Virus record (IMG/VR): IMGVR_UViG_3300008452_005740
Span: 1 to 61,996 of that record
Length of the DNA stretch: 61,996 nt
Source: a virus
Strand: one strand, 5' to 3'
Part shown: positions 1-8,952 of the stretch, piece by piece
Layout of the letters: each line of letters opens with the position of its first letter
Position numbering within the stretch: the first letter of the stretch is position 1
Notes under the pieces: model-generated
The model's database searches: none
What the model saw: only the letters and a program-made list of their open reading frames with translations
Told to the model about the DNA's origin: nothing
Translations under genes and position numbers: made by a program

Positions 1-90
1 GTAACGCCTTCGCCGGTAACGCCTTCGCCGGTAACGCCTTCGCCGGTAACGCCTTCGCCGGTAACGCCTTCGCCGGTAACGCCTTCGCCA
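1..90 (+). repeat. 15-nt tandem repeat coding VTPSP
   Basis: Five exact copies of gtaacgccttcgccg (1-75) followed by one copy with a single change (76-90). Each unit codes Val-Thr-Pro-Ser-Pro. Unlike the codon-scrambled TPSITT arrays elsewhere, these units are identical in DNA, so they are probably recent expansions and a likely reason the assembly stops here. Confidence 0.9.
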
Positions 91-585
91 GTAGCATGTT
101 CAGTTGGGTGTATAGGTTCACTTTATTGTAAAGATTTATATTTAGTAGGATGTACCACTTATCAATTTGCTAACTGTTCTACGGTAGCAAATTACACAGT
201 ACAAAATTGCGATTTAACTGATCAAATTTGTAGTGGAGGTTCTTGTGTAAATACGCCATCGCCAATAACTCCTTCGCCAATAACTCCTTCACCAATAACT
301 CCATCACCAGAAACGCCATCACCAATAACTCCATCACCAGAAACGCCATCACCAATAACTCCATCACCAGAAACGCCATCACCTGAAACACCATCACCAA
401 TAACTCCATCACCAGAAACGCCATCACCAGAAGCACCTGCGCCTACACCTGCTCCGACATCTTCGTGTCAACACGACACATATGCCTGTTTTGGGGTAGA
501 TTTATATTATTGTTCGTTTGGAACCTATGTATTAGCATGCGTGGATTATGTAGACTGTGGTGGAAGTCAGTTTTTATGTACATAA
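1..585 (+). CDS. Giant Pro/Thr/Ser-rich fibre protein, C-terminal part (5' truncated)
   Basis: Open from the first base in frame 1 to TAA at 583-585 (194 codons seen). The order is VTPSP repeats (1-90), a cysteine-rich module with eight Cys (97-249), I/E-TPSP repeats (253-459), and a C-terminal six-Cys module ending CVDYVDCGGSQFLCT. That last module is nearly identical to the end of the 1549-aa fibre at 41089-45738, so this is a paralogous surface fibre tip. Disulfide-stapled tip domains on a Pro-rich stalk are an inference. The N-terminus lies outside the window. It could be the missing end of the gene truncated at 61996, but the simple junction is not in frame. Confidence 0.8.
   Translation, partial: VTPSPVTPSPVTPSPVTPSPVTPSPVTPSPVACSVGCIGSLYCKDLYLVGCTTYQFANCSTVANYTVQNCDLTDQICSGGSCVNTPSPITPSPITPSPITPSPETPSPITPSPETPSPITPSPETPSPETPSPITPSPETPSPEAPAPTPAPTSSCQHDTYACFGVDLYYCSFGTYVLACVDYVDCGGSQFLCT
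253..459 (+). repeat. I/E-TPSP pentapeptide repeat
   Basis: Tandem 15-nt units coding ITPSP and ETPSP, degenerating to APAPTPAPT just before the C-terminal Cys module. The Glu-bearing units are not seen in the other arrays of this window. Confidence 0.8.
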
Positions 586-623
586 AATTGTTATAACTAC
601 ACAACAACTTTTAGTAGAATATT

Positions 624-3191
624 ATGGAAGAAAACGTACTAGATTATACAATTCCTAAATTTACAGGTAAACACAAACATCCTGTAGATACTTTAAAAAA
701 ATCACTTACATTAAAATATGTGGACGATGAATCTGGTGTAGAACAGCGCAATGATGATGATTTAATTGAAGCTGATTCTAGTACAACCCGTATGCGTCGA
801 TATAATAAAAAAAATAGAGAAAAAGTACGTCAATATCTAAAAAAGACACAAGATGATCGTGTTGCTCGTAACAGAGACAGACGTAAAGCTGTCGCAAAAC
901 ATGGAAAAACTAAAATGAAAAATCACGATGTCCATCATCCAAACGGTCCACATAACGGTAACGCACGTTTAACTAAAAAAGATCACGGTAGAGATAAAGT
1001 TAATGAAGTATTTCGTATGATTGTGGAAGGTGGTGCCGCTGGTCATATGGCACATCCATACGAAGATGACTCGTTGACGTTTGCCCAAGTAAAAGAAATG
1101 ATTCATCGTGGATTGGTGGGGGCATTAGACGCAGAAGCTCCCGTTACCGAAAAATTAGATGGTCAAAATATTGCATTTACTATTCGTGACGGGGAAATTC
1201 GGTTTGCTCGTAACAAAGGACAAGTTAAGAACCGTGGTCAAAATGCATTAGATGTAGCTGGTATCCGAAATATGTTTGCGGGTAGAGGCAATATTGAACG
1301 AGCTTTTACTGGAGCCGCAGAAGATTTACGAGATGCAGTTGCTAAAATGCCACCTGAACAACGTGACGCTATTTTTGGTAACGGTAGTAAGTTTATGAAT
1401 GTGGAAATCATTTTTCCAGATACAAAAAACGTTATACCATACGATAAATCAGTATTGGTATTTCACGGAACTATTGAATATGACGAATCGGGGGAAGAGA
1501 TTGGTCGTTCACAAGATGATGCAAAGGCCGTACACGATGCATTAGTGAAGGCAAATGCGAGTAAGCAAAAAACATTCGGTATCTCTGGTCCAAAAACCAT
1601 TACATTTAGTGATACAGATACCTCTCGCAACAAGAAAAAGATGCAAGAGTATATTCGTCGTATTCAGCGATTGCAAAATGAGTATAGATTAGATGACGAT
1701 TCTACTGTTGAAGAGTACAAGCGTGAATGGTGGGGTCGTGAAATTGATGCAATGGGGTGGGATTTAACCGATGAACAGCGAGAAGGATTAATTGGTCGTT
1801 GGGCAATGGGTATCAAGAAGTTTGGCCCAAAAGATATTGAAGATAAAGAACTGAAAAAGAAAGTCAAAGAATTTGAAAGTGAACACGTTCCAAGTCTCCA
1901 ACGTAAGGCAGCACAACCATTAGAACGTACCTTCTTGCAAGTAGGTACGGATGCAATGCGTCGAGTCACGGACTTCTTGGGTTCTAATAATCCACAACTA
2001 GCTGCTCAATTAAAGAAAGAAGTGTTAGATACTATCCGAGAACTTCAAAACACCGATGACCAGAACAAATTAGCTAAACTTCAACAGCAAGTAGAACGAC
2101 TACAGGCGTTAGGGGTAGATAACATCGTTCCATCAGAAGGTATGGTGTTCGTCTATAACGGTAAACCTTATAAGTTTACAGGCACATTTGCCCCAGTTAA
2201 CCAAATTTTAGGCACCTTGAAGTTTGCTGCTGGAAAAGCCGAAATAGTCGAACCAGCAGAATCACCAGAAAAGGCAGCAGAACGTAAAGCATCTCCTGCG
2301 GCACAACCAACTGTAGCAAATAAAACACAAGCACGAGGACCAAAACGTACTGTAGCTATCTTTGCTGGACGATTCCAACCATTTCACGCTGGACATTATA
2401 GTGTTTATGAGGCATTGGTAAAGAAATTTGGTAAGGACAACGTATATATTGCCTCATCAGATGTTACAGACCCAGTTCGTTCTCCGTTTGGGTTTGACGA
2501 AAAACACAAAATTATCACAACAATGTTTGATGTTCCAGAAGATCACGTAGTTCAAGTAGCAAATCCATATGCTCCAACGGAAGTATTAGAAAAATTACCA
2601 CCGAACACAACTTACGTTACCGCTGTCAGTCAGAAGGATGCAGAACGATTGGGTTCAAAAGGTAAATACTTTAGACCATATGAAGATGGAAAATCAACAG
2701 AAGGGTTTGCTGACCGTGGGTACTTTATTGTAGCACCAGAATTTCAATTGTCAGTAGATGGTAAGAACATTAGTGGTACTCAACTTCGCCAAGTAATGGG
2801 CGACCCGAGAATTACTGAACGGGCTAAAAAGGAAATCTTTACAAAAGTATATGGTAGATTTAATCCTGAAATATTTAAGAAAATTGTCAAAACAACGACG
2901 GAATCGGAAGAGGCTCGTCAATTAACTGCACAATATGGTGATAGTGGTAAGAAAAGAAAAGCTAAAAAGGTAGCTAAAAAGACAACACCAAAAAAGACGG
3001 CACCAAAGAAACCAGATGCACAGCAAATGCAAAGCGCTCGAGATGTGTTACGTCAACGCATAAAAAATCCAAAGACCGGTCGTGAAATTTATGTTGCAAC
3101 CGCATTAGGATATGATCTAACTGACCCAATGCGTAAACAAGCAGAAAAATTGGTTCGTCAAGCAATCGCAAGAAGTAAAAAGAAAAAGTAA
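624..3191 (+). CDS. RNA-ligase-like / cytidylyltransferase-type fusion protein
   Basis: An 855-aa multidomain enzyme. Residues ~95-125 hold a His-rich stretch (VHHPNGPHNGN...DHGRD) that loosely resembles an HNH motif; this is weak. Residues ~134-330 match a phage RNA-ligase-like nucleotidyltransferase (I recall it as DUF6267): GGAAGHMAHP then EKLDG, where K177 would be the adenylated lysine. Residues ~575-735 are a HIGH-type nucleotidylyltransferase like NMN adenylyltransferase: GRFQPFHAGH and a later ISGTQLRQ. The last ~50 residues (NPKTGREIYVATAL) recur at the end of the 490-aa protein at 16978-18450. Roles in RNA repair or NAD supply are inferences. Start ATG at 624; the ribosome-binding site is weak. 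Confidence 0.8.
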   Translation: MEENVLDYTIPKFTGKHKHPVDTLKKSLTLKYVDDESGVEQRNDDDLIEADSSTTRMRRYNKKNREKVRQYLKKTQDDRVARNRDRRKAVAKHGKTKMKNHDVHHPNGPHNGNARLTKKDHGRDKVNEVFRMIVEGGAAGHMAHPYEDDSLTFAQVKEMIHRGLVGALDAEAPVTEKLDGQNIAFTIRDGEIRFARNKGQVKNRGQNALDVAGIRNMFAGRGNIERAFTGAAEDLRDAVAKMPPEQRDAIFGNGSKFMNVEIIFPDTKNVIPYDKSVLVFHGTIEYDESGEEIGRSQDDAKAVHDALVKANASKQKTFGISGPKTITFSDTDTSRNKKKMQEYIRRIQRLQNEYRLDDDSTVEEYKREWWGREIDAMGWDLTDEQREGLIGRWAMGIKKFGPKDIEDKELKKKVKEFESEHVPSLQRKAAQPLERTFLQVGTDAMRRVTDFLGSNNPQLAAQLKKEVLDTIRELQNTDDQNKLAKLQQQVERLQALGVDNIVPSEGMVFVYNGKPYKFTGTFAPVNQILGTLKFAAGKAEIVEPAESPEKAAERKASPAAQPTVANKTQARGPKRTVAIFAGRFQPFHAGHYSVYEALVKKFGKDNVYIASSDVTDPVRSPFGFDEKHKIITTMFDVPEDHVVQVANPYAPTEVLEKLPPNTTYVTAVSQKDAERLGSKGKYFRPYEDGKSTEGFADRGYFIVAPEFQLSVDGKNISGTQLRQVMGDPRITERAKKEIFTKVYGRFNPEIFKKIVKTTTESEEARQLTAQYGDSGKKRKAKKVAKKTTPKKTAPKKPDAQQMQSARDVLRQRIKNPKTGREIYVATALGYDLTDPMRKQAEKLVRQAIARSKKKK

Positions 3192-3194
3192 GAT

Positions 3195-3203
3195 AAATTT
3201 ATA
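3195..3203 (+). promoter_or_regulatory. Variant of the ATATTTATA intergenic motif
   Basis: AAATTTATA, 36 nt upstream of the ATG at 3240. It is a one-base variant of the motif found before eight other transcription units in the window. A promoter role is inferred from position only. Confidence 0.25.
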
Positions 3204-3239
3204 GACTATGTATATTAGTACTCTCGAAATGAGGTGGTT

Positions 3240-3836
3240 ATGAATCACGACGCAATAAATGATGTTCGAAGAAAAATAAATGAAGTTATGAAAAAAAACG
3301 ATGAACGCATTGTTGTCGGGTGGCGACCTGAATTAGAAGAAAAACATCAAGAGGGTGATGTTTGGGAAGCCCGTGACGGTACAAAATGGACAATGAAAAA
3401 TGGTATTAAACAGAAGGTTACAAAACTAGATGCTGCAAAAACTCCGTGGTGGTGTCCAAAATGTAGTAAAGCACTTAATCATCGTTTAGATGTTAAATTT
3501 TGGCGCATTCGTGGACACTGTTTTGACTGTAATATTAAAGAAGAAATGGAAATTCGTAAACAAGGTAAATGGGAAGAATACGAACAGTCCTTAATGCGAG
3601 CTAATTTTATAGCAGAAATGAAAGACACATTGCAAAGATTAGAACACATCAAAGAAAATCTTTCTGCTCCAGAGGTTATGCATTTTGATGACCACGAAAA
3701 GAAAGTATTGATGGTGGAAAAGTGGGACGTTGATTTAAATAAAATACGTTCTGATTTAGAACAAGATATTACAATTCTCAAAAAGAGTATTGAAAAAGCT
3801 GAAGCCGGAGATTTCACCGATGAAGATATTAAATGA
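3240..3836 (+). CDS. Zinc-ribbon protein upstream of terminase
   Basis: 198 aa. A GTG at 3234 is in frame, but ATG at 3240 is preferred because GAGG at 3231-3234 then sits five bases upstream. Residues ~65-100 carry a CPKC...CFDC pair, a four-cysteine zinc ribbon that probably binds DNA or protein. The rest is charged and helical with coiled-coil character towards the C-terminus. Its 3' end overlaps the next gene by 17 nt. In T4 the small terminase precedes gp17 closely, but I see no specific gp16 signature here, so I do not assign that role. Confidence 0.75.
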   Translation: MNHDAINDVRRKINEVMKKNDERIVVGWRPELEEKHQEGDVWEARDGTKWTMKNGIKQKVTKLDAAKTPWWCPKCSKALNHRLDVKFWRIRGHCFDCNIKEEMEIRKQGKWEEYEQSLMRANFIAEMKDTLQRLEHIKENLSAPEVMHFDDHEKKVLMVEKWDVDLNKIRSDLEQDITILKKSIEKAEAGDFTDEDIK

Positions 3837-4503
3837 AGTAATTAAATTTGGTAAAGCGTTTGGTCAATTAACACAAATAAGCCAAATTGCTGTCGCCGTG
3901 ATTTTAATAGTTGTTGCATTTTCTGTTGGTAATTGTAATGGTAAAACTGAACTGGATTCATTTTTAGTAGAATACAAAACGCTACAAGAAAATGCAAAAA
4001 AGACAACAGTATATGCGGACTCACTACAACGTGAAGTCACACAGCTAGTAGATAGTGCAAAACGTCAAGATGATAAGATTAAAAAATTAACTATTAGTAT
4101 TTCGTTTAGAGAACAACAAAAAGTAGCACAAGTTCGACAACTTGCTCAACTTGAAAACAGAATTGAAGCGGCTAAGGCAGATTCTAACCTAATAGTCGTT
4201 GTTGCCACACAAGATACCGTAATTACAAATTTAAAAGAACAAGTAGTAACTACGGAAGCAATTGTTGATGACCAAAAACAAGTTATTCAGGCTCAGTCAA
4301 CTCAAGTATTGGCGTTAAATCAAGCGTTAACATTATCGACGATGCGGGGAGACAGCCTGCAGACCGTTTTATCATCTTTACCAAAAGCTCCTTCTAACCC
4401 TAATAAGTTTTTCTTTGGATTAATACCAAAGCCAAGTAGAACTGTTGTCGGTGTTGTGGCACTTGCGGCTGGAGTTGTTGTAGGGAGTCAACTAGGACGG
4501 TAA
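3820..4503 (+). CDS. Membrane-anchored coiled-coil protein
   Basis: 227 aa from ATG 3820 (GGAG at 3807-3810). An in-frame TTG at 3790 is less likely. One hydrophobic segment near residues 20-40 (IAVAVILIVVAFSVGN) is followed by ~150 residues of heptad-like coiled coil and a second hydrophobic stretch at the C-terminus (VVGVVALAAGVVVG). The form resembles inner-membrane spanin or other envelope-acting phage proteins, but no lysis partner is seen next to it. It ends one base before the terminase start. Function unknown. Confidence 0.7.
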   Translation: MKILNEVIKFGKAFGQLTQISQIAVAVILIVVAFSVGNCNGKTELDSFLVEYKTLQENAKKTTVYADSLQREVTQLVDSAKRQDDKIKKLTISISFREQQKVAQVRQLAQLENRIEAAKADSNLIVVVATQDTVITNLKEQVVTTEAIVDDQKQVIQAQSTQVLALNQALTLSTMRGDSLQTVLSSLPKAPSNPNKFFFGLIPKPSRTVVGVVALAAGVVVGSQLGR

Positions 4504-4504
4504 A

Positions 4505-6085
4505 ATGACACAACCAAATATAAAAGATATTATTAAAGCAGAGTTTAAAAAGTGTGCGGCGAGTCCAGAATACTTTTTAAAGAAATACTCATTTATTCAA
4601 CACCCGATTCGCGGTCGGGTGTTGTTTGATTTATACACATACCAATTAAACGCGATGCAGGATTTTGAAGAAAATCGATATAATATTGTTCTTAAGGGAC
4701 GCCAGCTCGGATTTTCTACATTGGTTGCAGGATATGCATTGTGGTTAATGTTATTTCATAAAGATAAAAACGTATTAGTTATCGCAACAAAACAAGATAC
4801 TGCAAAAAACTTGGTAACAAAGGTAAGATTTATGCATGCCAATCTTCCCGTTTGGTTACGAGGAAGTATGGTAGAAGATAATAAGTTATCGATGAGATTT
4901 GCAAATGGATCGCAAATTAAAGCTGTAGCAAGTAGTAAAGATGCTGGTCGTTCTGAAGCATTGTCTCTTCTTATTCTTGACGAGTGTGCGTTTATCGATA
5001 ACGCGGAAATTATCTGGACCGCAGCATCCAGTACGTTATCAACTGGTGGTAAAGCTATATTAATTTCTACTCCAAATGGTGTCGGTAACTTCTTCCACAA
5101 GATGTGGCAACAAGCAGAAGCAAAAACAAATGAATTTAATACAATATTATTAGATTGGAGAGTTCATCCAGAACGAGATCAGGCATGGAGAGATAGACAG
5201 ACTGAAATTTTAGGTGAGATGCAAGCGGCACAAGAACACGATGCATCCTTCATATTTTCAGGTAACACAGTCGTCAGTCCAGATATAATTGAATTCTATA
5301 AAAGAACACATATCAAAGAACCAATATCAAAGCAGGGATTTGATAACAACCTATGGGTATGGGAGTATCCTATTCCAGGAAAGACGTATATCGTCGCTGC
5401 GGACGTTGCACGTGGTGATGGCGAAGACTTTTCTACATTTCATGTTATTGACGCAGAACGATCTTTACAGGTAGCAGAATATAAAGGTAAATTATCTACA
5501 AAAGAATTTGGTAATTTGATGATGTCTATCGCTACACAATATAATGACGCTTTATTAATACCTGATAATTCATCGATTGGATGGGCGGCAATTCAACAAG
5601 TAATTGACAGAGGATACCGAAATCTATTCTATATGTCAGCAGATATGCATTATGTAGATGTTGAACATCAAATTACTGACAAAAAATTTGTTACTGAACG
5701 AAATATGAAACCTGGATTTGTTGTTTCATCTCGAACGCGTCCGTTGATTATCGCTAAAATTGAAGAATATATGCGAGAAAATGCCATCACAGTCCAATCT
5801 GTAAGAACTATAACTGAATTTGAAACTTTTATTTGGAAAAATGGTAGAGCAGAGGCATTGCAAGGATATAATGATGACTTAATATTTGCATTAGGAATTG
5901 GTTTGTGGGTACGAGATACGGCACTACGATTGCGTCAACAAGGAATTGAATTAACAAAATTATCGTTAGAACGCACTGCGTATACAACTATGCCTTTTGC
6001 ACTAAACGGAAATCAAGTAAAGAACCCATACCAGATGCAAATCGGGGATCGACAAACAGAAGATATTACTTGGTTACTTGGATAA
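4505..6085 (+). CDS. 17: Terminase large subunit (T4 gp17-like)
   Basis: 526-aa DNA-packaging motor. The N-terminal ATPase has a deviant Walker A, LKGRQLGFST (residues 63-72), Walker B LLILDECAF with D158-E159, and coupling motif ISTPNG (187-191). The C-terminal RNase-H-like nuclease starts at IVAADVARGDGEDFS with D298, followed by LIPDNSS and the late acidic pair NDD in NDDLIFALG. Together these cut concatemeric DNA and pump it through the portal. Length is a little below T4 gp17 (610 aa). The previous stop and this ATG are separated by one base. Confidence 0.97.
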   Translation: MTQPNIKDIIKAEFKKCAASPEYFLKKYSFIQHPIRGRVLFDLYTYQLNAMQDFEENRYNIVLKGRQLGFSTLVAGYALWLMLFHKDKNVLVIATKQDTAKNLVTKVRFMHANLPVWLRGSMVEDNKLSMRFANGSQIKAVASSKDAGRSEALSLLILDECAFIDNAEIIWTAASSTLSTGGKAILISTPNGVGNFFHKMWQQAEAKTNEFNTILLDWRVHPERDQAWRDRQTEILGEMQAAQEHDASFIFSGNTVVSPDIIEFYKRTHIKEPISKQGFDNNLWVWEYPIPGKTYIVAADVARGDGEDFSTFHVIDAERSLQVAEYKGKLSTKEFGNLMMSIATQYNDALLIPDNSSIGWAAIQQVIDRGYRNLFYMSADMHYVDVEHQITDKKFVTERNMKPGFVVSSRTRPLIIAKIEEYMRENAITVQSVRTITEFETFIWKNGRAEALQGYNDDLIFALGIGLWVRDTALRLRQQGIELTKLSLERTAYTTMPFALNGNQVKNPYQMQIGDRQTEDITWLLG

Positions 6086-6111
6086 ATCCATAGATAATAC
6101 AATTTTTCCTT

Positions 6112-6120
6112 ATATTTATA
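6112..6120 (+). promoter_or_regulatory. ATATTTATA motif, candidate late promoter
   Basis: ATATTTATA with 25 nt to the ATG at 6146, in a 60-nt gap after the terminase gene. The same 9-mer precedes other units at similar spacing. Its reverse complement contains the T4 late promoter word TATAAATA. Confidence 0.4.
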
Positions 6121-6145
6121 TAATGACATCGTTTTTGAGACATAT

Positions 6146-6409
6146 ATGAAACCTGATGAATTGAGAGAATTAGTTCGAACTGAATTACATAGTCTTATGA
6201 ACGTTCAAGAAAAATCGGTTCCGCAACCTTACAATAGAAACGGTGCACGGGAAATGACTAGTGCTCAAGTTAAACGTAGGGATAAAGTTGGACAAAAGAT
6301 GTTAGACAATCCCGGCGCAGTTAAATACTTTAAAAAAGAATTTGGCGACGAGTGGGAAGATTATTTGTGGGCAACAGCAACCAATATCGCCATCGATGGT
6401 GGAGAGTAA
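6146..6409 (+). CDS. Small protein with N-terminal targeting-like helix
   Basis: 87 aa, beginning with the amphipathic helix MKPDELRELVRTELHSLM, like several neighbours that may be prohead internal proteins. The rest is soluble and basic (KVGQKMLDNPGAVKYFKKEFG, then EWEDYLWATATNIA). No enzyme motif is visible. It is the first gene after a candidate promoter and abuts the EF-hand gene. Function unknown. Confidence 0.75.
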   Translation: MKPDELRELVRTELHSLMNVQEKSVPQPYNRNGAREMTSAQVKRRDKVGQKMLDNPGAVKYFKKEFGDEWEDYLWATATNIAIDGGE

Positions 6410-6411
6410 TT

Positions 6412-6942
6412 ATGATTCGTTTAACGGGATTAGTAAATTTAAGACCAGTTGTGACTTTAAAAGGGTCTGCATTAGAAGAAGCAGAACTTACTGATAAGCA
6501 AAAACAACTTGATGTTGATAAAGATGGTAAGATTGAAGGTGATGATCTTGCAAAACTTCGTGCTAAAAATGAAACTCACGGAGGTGATCACGAAGTATCA
6601 ATGGCACAAGGATTATTAGACGATATTATTCGTAGTGCAACTGAACTCAAGGCAAAGATGGGCGCGGGGGAAAAGGATATTCCAGCGTGGATTCAAGACC
6701 ACATTTCTCAAGCACAAAATTTTATTAATCAAGCATCTACTAACTATCATGAATATAATACACCTATGGAAAATATGCCGTGTGAGGGTGAAGGTTGTAT
6801 GGATGCACCAGTAACCGAAAAAGCACCAGAGGGATGGGAAGGTACGGTTAAAGCAATGAAAGACGAACCTGGTATTGATAATCCGTGGGCATTAGCACAT
6901 TGGATGAAGAACAAGGGATATAAATCACACAAAGGACAATAA
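6412..6942 (+). CDS. EF-hand-containing phage protein
   Basis: 176 aa. Start ATG 6412 is chosen over an upstream in-frame start because GGAGAG at 6401-6406 fits it and the previous stop lies at 6407-6409. Residues 34-45 form a canonical Ca2+-binding EF-hand loop (DVDKDGKIEGDD). The C-terminal NPWALAHWMKNKGYKSH resembles a tail common in phage structural-region proteins. It may be a virion or internal protein; the function is not known. Confidence 0.75.
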   Translation: MIRLTGLVNLRPVVTLKGSALEEAELTDKQKQLDVDKDGKIEGDDLAKLRAKNETHGGDHEVSMAQGLLDDIIRSATELKAKMGAGEKDIPAWIQDHISQAQNFINQASTNYHEYNTPMENMPCEGEGCMDAPVTEKAPEGWEGTVKAMKDEPGIDNPWALAHWMKNKGYKSHKGQ

Positions 6943-6943
6943 A

Positions 6944-8587
6944 ATGAATAACGCGTTTGATTTTAAAAAATTTGAAAAACGCTTATTAGAAGCTTTACAA
7001 CGAAACGAGAAATTTATTAAAATTCTCGAAGAGCAAGAATCTGCTGCTGACCAAGCTAAAAAAATGGGTTTAAAAAGTATGGGATTCGGTCGTTGGGGTA
7101 AGGACGATAAAGTAACTCACAAAACCACAGATGGTAAACTCGAACCAGTAAAACAAGATGATGAGAAAGAAAAAGAAGCTCCATCTGGTGAGAAAAAACC
7201 ACAAGATAATCAACCTAAAAAAGACACAGCCGCAGGTGAAACTAAACCAGAACAACCTAAAGAAGAACCAGACCCAGCTAAAGACAAAGCACAACAAGCA
7301 ATGCCTAAAGCAAAATTGTCAGGTCGTCCATTAAGTAAAGTCCCATCAGAACAACTCCAGCAAGTTGCTACTCGTATTGATGATTTAGCAAAGATGGGCG
7401 AAGAAGCTAAAGCAAAGGGAGAAAAAGCACCAAACTTTAATTTGTGTCAAGTTGCCATTCCCGGCACTAACCTATTCTGTGGTGATAATAAAGGTATTCC
7501 TCGTGCCGAAATGCCTCAATTTAAAGGTACACCACGCGCGGGATCTCCAGCAGATAAACTTCCTAAAGATAAAGATGGAGAAGTAGATACCGAAGAATTC
7601 TTTAAGCAAATGTTGGAAAAGGATGGCATCAAGGTATCAGAACCAACCACCGTTCCACCTGACCGATTAAAGGCAACGCAATCTGAATTGGTTGGTGTGA
7701 AGGTAGCAGGTATGAGTAAGGTATTAGCAGATAAGAACCATCCTGCATATGGAAAGATTACCGCACCAATCTATGTCAGTCGTGATGGGTATGTATTAGA
7801 CGGACATCATCGTTGGGCGGCAGTAGTTGCACACAACGCATCTAATCCAAACGATCAAATTGAAATGCAAGTTCGTGTTATTGATGATGATATTGAACCT
7901 TTAGTACAAAAATCTAATAAATTTGCAGAAGATATTGGTATTCGTGCTAAAGCAGCAGATACGGGATCGGCCGGTGATGGTAAATCTGCAGAAACTCCAA
8001 AAGAAGAACCAAAGAAAAAAGGATTTACTCGACGTATGTTGGATACGGTTAAATCGTGGGGTAAGAAGCAAAAAGAAGAAGCCAAAGCATTCTTTGAAGA
8101 AGAACTACACAAAGGTAAGACACCAGAACGCCGTTCTCTAGTTGAAAAAGTTCGTGATAAAGCAAAAGGTGCATGGAAAGATATTAAACACGAATTAAAA
8201 CATGAAAAAGCAGTATTTCGTGATGCCGGTCGTGGACTTCGTGGATTCTTCCGTGGTAAAGGACCAAATGAACGTGAAAAGAAAGCAATGCAATCTGTTG
8301 CAACAAAAGTAGTTATGACTGCTGTAGTTGCTACGGGTCTTGGAGCTGCAGCAGGTGGTGCGGCCGCACTTGGTAAGGCAGTCTTAATTGAATTTATTCC
8401 ACACGTTGTTGGTGAAAGTATCTTAAAGGGAGCAGGACGTGCGGCATTGTTCGCTGGTCCAGAAGATCAAACTGATGACGCAATGATGGAAAAATTTATT
8501 GAGTTAGTATTAAAAAATATGGAAGAGATGGATATCCCAGATGAAGTAATAGAAAAAGCATTTATGAATTATAAGGGAGAAGAATAA
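6944..8587 (+). CDS. GFGRWG-module protein with ParB-like domain
   Basis: 547 aa. N-terminal helix MNNAFDFKKFEKRLLEALQ with a nearby ILE site, then the module AKKMGLKSMGFGRWG...THKTTDGKLEPV (residues ~37-70). Next comes a Lys/Glu/Pro-rich linker. A ParB/sulfiredoxin-like fold lies at ~233-320 with YVLDGHHRWAA near residue 286, the GxHR-type active loop of that superfamily. A basic helical region follows, then a hydrophobic Gly/Ala stretch (~445-490). It may be a co-packaged effector; nuclease activity is not shown by sequence alone. ATG overlaps nothing upstream and the stop overlaps the next ATG. Confidence 0.8.
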   Translation: MNNAFDFKKFEKRLLEALQRNEKFIKILEEQESAADQAKKMGLKSMGFGRWGKDDKVTHKTTDGKLEPVKQDDEKEKEAPSGEKKPQDNQPKKDTAAGETKPEQPKEEPDPAKDKAQQAMPKAKLSGRPLSKVPSEQLQQVATRIDDLAKMGEEAKAKGEKAPNFNLCQVAIPGTNLFCGDNKGIPRAEMPQFKGTPRAGSPADKLPKDKDGEVDTEEFFKQMLEKDGIKVSEPTTVPPDRLKATQSELVGVKVAGMSKVLADKNHPAYGKITAPIYVSRDGYVLDGHHRWAAVVAHNASNPNDQIEMQVRVIDDDIEPLVQKSNKFAEDIGIRAKAADTGSAGDGKSAETPKEEPKKKGFTRRMLDTVKSWGKKQKEEAKAFFEEELHKGKTPERRSLVEKVRDKAKGAWKDIKHELKHEKAVFRDAGRGLRGFFRGKGPNEREKKAMQSVATKVVMTAVVATGLGAAAGGAAALGKAVLIEFIPHVVGESILKGAGRAALFAGPEDQTDDAMMEKFIELVLKNMEEMDIPDEVIEKAFMNYKGEE

Positions 8588-8952
8588 TGGAAGAGATTGC
8601 AAAGTTTATCGCAACGTTGATGGCAAGTCGTAATCAAGCACATATATTTCATTTACAGACTACATCATTTGCCGCACATAAAGCATTAGATGATTATTAT
8701 TCTGGAATAGTTGATCTTATTGATTCGTATGCGGAAATGGCACAAGGTCGTTATGGAATTATTACGGGATATTCTGCAACAAATATGGCATTGATTGAAG
8801 ATGGTAACTTTCTTAAGTACTTTATGGGATTACAGAAGTTTGTAGACAATATTCGTCAAACTTTACCACAAGACGGGGAACTCAACAATACTGTTGATGA
8901 AATTTCTGGTTTAATTTCATCTACCGTGTACAAGTTGAAGTTTTTAAAATAA
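8587..8952 (+). CDS. Ferritin/Dps-like phage helical protein (DUF5856-type)
   Basis: 121 aa, all-helical. Pattern SRNQAHIFHLQTTSFAAHKAL...YYSGIVDLIDSYAE resembles the phage family I remember as DUF5856, which looks like a Dps/ferritin-type four-helix bundle with His and Glu in the metal-site positions. A DNA-protecting or iron-binding role is an inference. Start and stop overlap both neighbours by one base, so the genes are translationally coupled. Confidence 0.75.
   Translation: MEEIAKFIATLMASRNQAHIFHLQTTSFAAHKALDDYYSGIVDLIDSYAEMAQGRYGIITGYSATNMALIEDGNFLKYFMGLQKFVDNIRQTLPQDGELNNTVDEISGLISSTVYKLKFLK

Noticed and set aside
179-436. 85-codon - strand frame rich in Leu/Val/Met
   Set aside because: Antisense of the I/E-TPSP repeat; no independent coding signal.
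3240-3836. Small terminase subunit gp16
   Set aside because: The position is suggestive, but the zinc ribbon and sequence give no gp16 signature.
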